NCBI GenBank assembly: GCA_964615935.1
Contig: CAZTTG010000140.1
Coordinates: 1 to 11,659, forward strand
DNA from: CAZTTG01 sp964615935
Lineage (GTDB): Bacteria; Planctomycetota; UBA1135; GCA-002686595
DNA: 11,659 bases
Direction of reading: 5' to 3'
The position numbers and the translations under genes were made by a program. The notes beneath the pieces are model-generated. The model worked only from the letters and a program-made list of their open reading frames with translations, had not been told where the DNA came from and did not search any database. Positions 6,906 to 11,659 of this stretch are shown here, piece after piece (position 1 is the first letter of the stretch; each line of letters starts with the position of its first letter).

Positions 6906-9482
6906 ATGAGTCGACTCGCCGCCGCATCCATCCTGCTCCTGGGCCTCGCCCAGGAGCCCGCCGAACCGGACTGGCTGGCCGAGGCCCGCCGCCTGCTGGA
7001 GGAGGGCTCGCCCGAGGCGGCCCTGGAGCTCGGCGAGGGGGAGCTCGGGCCCGAGGCCGGACCGGAGGGCTGGCGGCTGCGCGGGCAGGCCCTCCTGCAG
7101 CTCGCGGCGGGCTCGACCAGCCCGCACTTCCTGCGGCTGGACGCGAGGGAGGCCCTCCTCCGCGCCCTGGCCCTGGAGCCGGCGCACGCGGAGACCGCTC
7201 TGCGGACCCTCGACCTGCTGATCGCCCTGGGCGAGCACCGCGAGGCCCTGGAGGCCGCGCAGCGCTCGCTGGGCGCCCAGCTCCTGGAGACGGGCGACGT
7301 GGATCCGGGCCTTCTCACGCGCGGCGCCCTGGCCCGGGTGCGGCTCTTCCAGGGCGAGCAGCCGGCGGAGCACGAGCGCTGGGTGGCCGAGCTCGAGAGC
7401 TGCCTCTCCAGCCTGCGCAAGGCCCGGGCGCGGGCCCCCGGCGAGGCGGGCCTGGCCCTGGTCGAGGCGAGCTTCCTCACGTCCCTGGGCCTGCCCGAGC
7501 GCGGGGCCCTGACGCTGCTCGAGGCCCTGCGCGAGAACCCCTCCACCGAGGACCTCCACCGCCGACTGATCGATCTCTGCCTGGCGGAGGGCGTGGAGCA
7601 GAGGCTGCCCGCGGTCTACGCCGAGCTGGTCGATCGCTTCCCCGGGGACGCCATGCTGCGCTGGTACAGCGGGTACGCGGAGCTCCTCGACGGCGACCTC
7701 GCGCAGCGCGAGCTCCGCGGGGCGGACGCGGCCGCGGCCTACGAGCGGAGCTTCTCGCGCATGGCCCAGGCCTCGGTCCTGGAGCCGAGCTTCACCGCCG
7801 GGGCGCGACGGGTGCAGGCCCAGGCGAAGCTCGGGCTGGGCTGGTGCCTCCTGGCCGGGAACGACCTGGCGGGCGCCCAGGAGGTGTTCCTGGAGGTGCT
7901 GGCCGTCTGGCCCGATCTCTGCGAGGAGCCCGACCACATGGGGCGCAGTCCGCTCGACGCGGCGCGCGCCCTGGGCGAGCGCTGGGTGGAGCTCTCCGAC
8001 TACCGGGCCGGCGCCCGCCTGATACGCCGGGTGTGCGCGCTCGGGGAGAGGGACGGCATCTGGTGGAACAACCTCGGCTTCATGCTGCGCGAGTACGCGA
8101 GCCAGGTCGAGGGCGGCGCCTACCCCGACGAGGGTGAGGCGAAGCCTCGCGCCATGGAGATCTACCGCGAGGCCTGGCAGGCCTACCTGAAGGCCTCGGA
8201 GCTCTCCCCCGAGGACCCGCGGATCGTCAACGACACCGCGCTGATCCAGATCTACCACCTGCGCGACGAGCTGGAGCGGGCCGAGCGGCTGGAGTGGCAG
8301 GCCATCCACGCCGGGGAGGCCCAGCTCGAGGCCATGGGCCCGGAGCCGGACGAGCGCGATCGCTTCCCCGTGGCCCAGGCGGTGGGCGACGCCTACCAGA
8401 ACCTGGCCTACCTCGAGTACCACCTGCGCCAGAGGATGGAACTGGCCCGCGAGTACTTCACCCGCTCCATCGCCACCGACAGCGGGGATCGCCAGCAGAT
8501 GCAGGAGTACATCGACGCCATCGACGGCAAGCGCGATCCCATGCCGGAGTACCCTTCCGCCACCCGCCTGCCGCCGCCCGAGGAGTCCCGCCCGGATCCC
8601 GCGCCGCTGGCCTGGGAGTCCTCGCTGTCCCTGGCCCTGGCCCGCGCGCAGAACGAGCGCCGGCCGCTGGTCGTCTATTACCGCGGGAGCGGGCTGGGCC
8701 TGGCGGTCCCCTACCTGGATCGCGCGGTGACCAGCGAGGCCGCCGCCGCGCTCCTCGCCGACTGCGTCTGCGTCCTGGCCGACCGCATCCGGCACACCTT
8801 CGTCGACCGCCGGCGCGACGGCACGCCGGTCCTCTGCCCGCGTTACGGCGTGCTCACCTGCGGCGAGCACGCAGCCGCCGAGGCGGATTTCGCGGCCTGG
8901 TGGTCCGAGTCGAACGGCGGCGCCGCGCCGGGCGAGTCCGAGGAGGGCCTCTTCCTGATCCCCTGGGACGCCGAGGCCCCCGGCCGGCCCGCGTACCAGC
9001 TCTCCGGGGCCGATCTCGCGGCGCGGCTCGAGGGTGCGCTCCCGCCCGCCGACTTGGACGCGCTCACCGCGCGCGCGCTCGGCGGCGAGGACCGCATCGC
9101 GGCCCACGTGCTGCTCTCCTCCAGCGGGCGGGCCGGTCGCCAGCGCGCCGAGGCCCTCCTCTTCGGCGAGGGCTCGAACGAGGCGGCCCGCGCCAACCTG
9201 ATCGGCGCCCTGGGTCAGGCCATGGCGATGGATCCGGCCTGGGCCGGGCTCCTGCCGCGCCTCCTCTCGCAGATCGCGGACGAGGACCTGGCCCTGCGCG
9301 CCGTGGCCGCCTGGCCGGCCGGGCTGGACCCGGCCCCGCTGATCCACGCGAGCCAGTGGCACCCGTCGCCGCGGGTGGCCGAGGCCGCGACCGCTCGCCT
9401 GGCGCAGGACTGGCCCGGCGAGGCGACACAGCGCTTCCTGGCCGCGCGGGAGCTGGCCGTGGGTCGGGGAGAGGCCCGATGA
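6906..9482 (+). CDS. Secreted TPR protein with degenerate thioredoxin-like and HEAT-like C-terminal parts
   Basis: The 858-residue product has a short hydrophobic N-terminus (4-16) that ends in GLAQ, a likely signal peptide, which suggests a periplasmic location. Residues about 22-540 are alpha-helical with degenerate tetratricopeptide repeats, clearest at 79-120, 308-337, 415-440 and 492-526. Residues about 565-715 look like a thioredoxin-fold segment: an N-terminal helix, the strand RPLVVYY (586-592) and a later LCPRYGVLTC. The usual CxxC after the first strand is replaced by RGSGLGLA, so redox activity is doubtful. The rest (about 715-855) is helical with HEAT-like repeats. The start at 6906 has GGAG eight bases upstream; an in-frame ATG at 6855 has no such site and would bury the signal peptide. 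It overlaps the sulfatase start as ATGA, so a scaffold or accessory role for that enzyme is possible but unproven. Confidence 0.85.
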   Translation: MSRLAAASILLLGLAQEPAEPDWLAEARRLLEEGSPEAALELGEGELGPEAGPEGWRLRGQALLQLAAGSTSPHFLRLDAREALLRALALEPAHAETALRTLDLLIALGEHREALEAAQRSLGAQLLETGDVDPGLLTRGALARVRLFQGEQPAEHERWVAELESCLSSLRKARARAPGEAGLALVEASFLTSLGLPERGALTLLEALRENPSTEDLHRRLIDLCLAEGVEQRLPAVYAELVDRFPGDAMLRWYSGYAELLDGDLAQRELRGADAAAAYERSFSRMAQASVLEPSFTAGARRVQAQAKLGLGWCLLAGNDLAGAQEVFLEVLAVWPDLCEEPDHMGRSPLDAARALGERWVELSDYRAGARLIRRVCALGERDGIWWNNLGFMLREYASQVEGGAYPDEGEAKPRAMEIYREAWQAYLKASELSPEDPRIVNDTALIQIYHLRDELERAERLEWQAIHAGEAQLEAMGPEPDERDRFPVAQAVGDAYQNLAYLEYHLRQRMELAREYFTRSIATDSGDRQQMQEYIDAIDGKRDPMPEYPSATRLPPPEESRPDPAPLAWESSLSLALARAQNERRPLVVYYRGSGLGLAVPYLDRAVTSEAAAALLADCVCVLADRIRHTFVDRRRDGTPVLCPRYGVLTCGEHAAAEADFAAWWSESNGGAAPGESEEGLFLIPWDAEAPGRPAYQLSGADLAARLEGALPPADLDALTARALGGEDRIAAHVLLSSSGRAGRQRAEALLFGEGSNEAARANLIGALGQAMAMDPAWAGLLPRLLSQIADEDLALRAVAAWPAGLDPAPLIHASQWHPSPRVAEAATARLAQDWPGEATQRFLAARELAVGRGEAR

Positions 9483-11137
9483 TCCGCCGGGTGTGGAGCC
9501 TCCATCTCCTGAGCACTGCCGCGCTCGCCCTCCCGGCGACAGCCTGCCAGGAGGAGGAGACGAAGGCCCAGGTCCCGGAGGCCCCGGCCCCCCCCAACAT
9601 CGTCCTGATCATGGCCGACGACATGGGGTACTCCGACATCGGCTGCTTCGGCGGGGAGATCCGCACGCCCCACCTGGACCGGCTCGCCGCCGGAGGCCTG
9701 CGCTTCACGCAGTTCTACAACACCGGGCGCTGCTGCCCGACCCGCGCCTCACTCCTGACCGGGCTGTACCCCCATCAGGCCGGAGTGGGGGGCATGATGC
9801 ACGACGGCGGGCACGACGGCTACCGGGGCGACCTGAGCCCGAACTGCCTGACCATCGCCGAGGTGCTGCGGGACGCGGGCTACGCCACCTACATGGCCGG
9901 CAAGTGGCACGTGACCAAGCAGATCGGTCGCTGGTACGGCATGGAGGACTTCAACTCCCAGCACAACTGGCCGCTGCAGCGCGGCTTCGAGCGCTTCTTC
10001 GGGATCCTCCACGGCGCCGCCAGCTTCTTCGATCCGGTGACCCTGATTCGCGGGAACACCCCCGTGGCGCCGGCGGACGAGGACTTCTACTTCACCGACG
10101 CCATCAGCGACGCGGCCGCGCACTACGTCCGCGCCCACGACCGCGAGGCCCCCTTCTTCCTGTACGTCGCCTACACCGCGCCCCACTGGCCGCTGCACGC
10201 CCCGGAGGAAGACGTCGCTCGCTGCTCGGGCCGCTACGACGAGGGCTGGGACGTCCTGCGCGAGAAGCGGCACGAGCGCATGGTGGAGATGGGGATCCTC
10301 GAGGCCGAATGGGAGCCGCAGCCGCGCGACCCCCGGGTGAAGCCCTGGGAGGAGGTCCGGCACGCGGCCTGGCAGGCGCGCCGCATGGAGGTCTACGCCG
10401 CCCAGGTCGAGAGCATGGACCGGGGCATCGGCCGCCTGCTCGAGGCCTTGGAGGAGACCGGCCGGCTGGACGACACCCTGGTCCTGTTCCTGGCCGACAA
10501 CGGGGGCTGCGCCGAGGAGGTGGGCGCCAACTGGGGCGGGCTGCACATCCCCACCCAGACGAGGGACGGCCGCCCCGTGGCCCGCGGCAACGATCCGTCC
10601 GTGATGCCGGGGCCGGAGGAGACCTACCAGAGCTACGGCCAGCCCTGGGCCAACCTGTCCAACACCCCCTTCCGCGAGTACAAGCACTGGGTGCACGAGG
10701 GCGGCATCGCCACGCCCCTGATCGTCCACTGGCCGGCGGGCATCGAGGCCCGCGGCGAGCTGCGCCATCAGCCCGGACACCTGATCGACGTGATGGCCAC
10801 CTGCGTGGGCGTCTCGGGCGCCGCCTACCCGCAGGAACGCGGCGGCCGCGCGATCACCCCCATGGAGGGCCGCAGCCTGGGAGGCGCCTTCGAGGGCGAG
10901 CCCGTCGAGCGCGAGGCCCTGTACTGGGAGCACGAGGGCAACCGGGCCGTGCGCGTCGGGCGCTGGAAGCTCGTCGCCAAGGGCCGCCGGGGCCCCTGGG
11001 AGCTCTACGACCTGGAGGTCGATCGGGCGGAGACCCGCGACCTCGCCCGCGAGCAGCCCGAGCGGGTCGCGGAGCTGGCCGCGCGATGGACGGCCTGGGC
11101 CAATCGCTGCCGGGTCCTGCCCTGGCCCCAGCGCTGA
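9479..11137 (+). CDS. Arylsulfatase-type sulfatase, formylglycine-dependent, probable lipoprotein
   Basis: The 552-residue enzyme belongs to the type I sulfatases, which hydrolyse sulfate esters using a formylglycine made from an active-site Cys. The signature CCPTRASLLTG starts at residue 85, giving Cys85 in C-x-P-T-R as the residue to be modified. Metal and substrate residues are recognisable: Asp47-Asp48 (MADDMGY), Lys142 in GKWH, His236 in APHWP, Asp340-Asn341 in LADNGG and Lys402 in YKHW. The N-terminus is a signal peptide ending in PATAC, an acceptable though non-classical lipobox, so Cys23 may be lipidated and the enzyme cell-envelope bound. The C-terminal subdomain includes RWKLVAKGRRGPWELYDLEVD (from about 495). 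The start at 9479 overlaps the TPR stop as ATGA. No maturase gene lies nearby, and the sulfated substrate cannot be told from sequence; a polysaccharide or glycan is more likely than a small aryl sulfate. Confidence 0.95.
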   Translation: MIRRVWSLHLLSTAALALPATACQEEETKAQVPEAPAPPNIVLIMADDMGYSDIGCFGGEIRTPHLDRLAAGGLRFTQFYNTGRCCPTRASLLTGLYPHQAGVGGMMHDGGHDGYRGDLSPNCLTIAEVLRDAGYATYMAGKWHVTKQIGRWYGMEDFNSQHNWPLQRGFERFFGILHGAASFFDPVTLIRGNTPVAPADEDFYFTDAISDAAAHYVRAHDREAPFFLYVAYTAPHWPLHAPEEDVARCSGRYDEGWDVLREKRHERMVEMGILEAEWEPQPRDPRVKPWEEVRHAAWQARRMEVYAAQVESMDRGIGRLLEALEETGRLDDTLVLFLADNGGCAEEVGANWGGLHIPTQTRDGRPVARGNDPSVMPGPEETYQSYGQPWANLSNTPFREYKHWVHEGGIATPLIVHWPAGIEARGELRHQPGHLIDVMATCVGVSGAAYPQERGGRAITPMEGRSLGGAFEGEPVEREALYWEHEGNRAVRVGRWKLVAKGRRGPWELYDLEVDRAETRDLAREQPERVAELAARWTAWANRCRVLPWPQR

Positions 11138-11278
11138 TCCGCCGGCCGGGAGCGGGACACTTCGTAGCCCACGACGGCCGAGCGGGTAGAAGGCGCGGGA
11201 GGCCGGATCCGGGCGCCCCGGAGCCCCATGTCCCCGGGAGGAGCGATTCCGCCGCAGGCCAGGCCCCATCGAGACGCC
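11138..11278. other. Intergenic gap between sulfatase and small barrel gene
   Basis: This 141-base gap contains short GC-rich dyads such as CCGGG-CGC-CCCGG near 11206-11218 but no stem followed by a T run. A GGGAGGAG at about 11236-11243 resembles a ribosome site but has no start codon at a suitable distance. I call no promoter or terminator here. Confidence 0.4.
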
Positions 11279-11605
11279 ATGAGCGAACCCACCGCCGACA
11301 AGGAGATCACCCCCGCTCGTCCCGCTCCCAAGGAGCGCTTCCGCGACATCCTGGAGTGCCTGTGCGGGAAGACCGTCACCATCGTCAACCCCCTGTCCCT
11401 CGAGGACGCCCCCATGGGGTGGCACCTGAAGCCGGGCTTCTACCGGGCCAAGCTGGTCGAGGTGCGCGGCGACTTCGTCGTCCTGGCGACCGAGTTCCAG
11501 CACCGACGCGGCCAGCAGGGCAAGGAGAAGGTCAAGCAGTTCCTGCCGATCGACAAGGTCAAGCGGATCAGCATCATGAAGGACGAGAGGCTGCTCCACC
11601 TCTAG
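11279..11605 (+). CDS. Small conserved-looking protein with an Sm-like beta-barrel pattern
   Basis: I do not recognise a named family for this 108-residue cytoplasmic protein, which has no signal peptide. After a polar tail (1-18) comes a short helix (KERFRDILECLCG, 18-30), then alternating strands: KTVTIVN (31-37), GFYRAKLVEV (53-62), GDFVVLATEF (64-73), a basic glycine loop HRRGQQGKEK (75-84), VKQFLPID (85-92) and KRISIM (95-100). A helix followed by five short strands with a bent second strand is the layout of Sm/Hfq-like and related small barrels. RNA or protein binding is therefore a guess. I chose the ATG at 11279, which has GAG five bases before it; an in-frame ATG at 11228 would add 17 residues of Pro/Gly-rich, non-conserved-looking sequence. 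It ends with TAG, unlike its neighbours. It is 141 bases after the sulfatase and may have its own promoter. Confidence 0.75.
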   Translation: MSEPTADKEITPARPAPKERFRDILECLCGKTVTIVNPLSLEDAPMGWHLKPGFYRAKLVEVRGDFVVLATEFQHRRGQQGKEKVKQFLPIDKVKRISIMKDERLLHL

Positions 11606-11659
11606 TGGGGCTCCGCCTCAGACCGACCAGGCGTGCCGGAGAATCCTCGTCGGCGCGCC

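Noticed and set aside
6777..9362. Very long minus-strand open frame antisense to the TPR gene, continuous with the beta-sandwich gene
   Set aside because: The composition is a low-complexity mix of Gly, Leu, Gln and Arg from the complement of GC-rich codons. The TPR reading on the other strand has a signal peptide, a ribosome site and recognisable repeats.
8294..9478. In-frame extension of the sulfatase upstream to 8294
   Set aside because: It is an Arg/Pro/Gly-rich shadow of the TPR gene. The sulfatase has its own signal peptide starting at 9479, where the ATGA overlap lies.
9749..11599. 616-residue minus-strand open frame opposite the sulfatase and the small gene
   Set aside because: It is antisense to clear sulfatase motifs and has shadow-type composition with no domain signal.

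Overview
This window is high-GC bacterial DNA with strongly G/C-ending codons. It holds seven protein-coding genes and no tRNA, rRNA, CRISPR array or mobile element that I can see. A Planctomycetota-like source is my best guess, by inference only. The reasons are a formylglycine-type sulfatase lipoprotein, a large secreted TPR protein, a membrane-anchored protein built of carboxypeptidase-regulatory-like beta-sandwich modules, and a secreted protein with DxNxNGDLxDD loops. No phylogenetic marker gene is present.

Layout. (1) 52-2915, minus strand: korA-korB, a two-subunit 2-oxoacid (probably 2-oxoglutarate):ferredoxin oxidoreductase, with the two genes overlapping by ATGA. The korA leader carries two strong hairpins, one of which buries the korA Shine-Dalgarno. 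(2) 3043-4641, minus strand: a secreted protein of unknown family. Its reading frame meets a UGA at 3187-3189 and then continues for 47 protein-like codons to a second UGA. A perfect 6-bp hairpin lies 14 nt after the first UGA, in the place expected of a bacterial SECIS element. I read this as a candidate selenoprotein and regard it as the main discovery of the window. (3) 4860-6776, minus strand: a membrane-anchored multi-domain beta-sandwich protein. (4) 6906-11137, plus strand: a TPR protein with a degenerate thioredoxin-like region, overlapping by ATGA a sulfatase lipoprotein. The pair is divergent from gene 3 across a 129-nt gap. (5) 11279-11605, plus strand: a 108-residue protein whose predicted pattern resembles an Sm-like small beta-barrel.

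How they fit together. korAB is central carbon metabolism (reductive or ferredoxin-linked 2-oxoglutarate chemistry) and seems independent of the rest. The other large genes all encode exported or envelope proteins. The TPR-sulfatase pair is very likely one transcript and may serve degradation of sulfated glycans, although no glycoside hydrolase, transporter or sulfatase-maturing enzyme lies in the window. The selenocysteine machinery (selA, selB, selC, selD) is also not in the window, so the selenoprotein reading rests on the local sequence alone.
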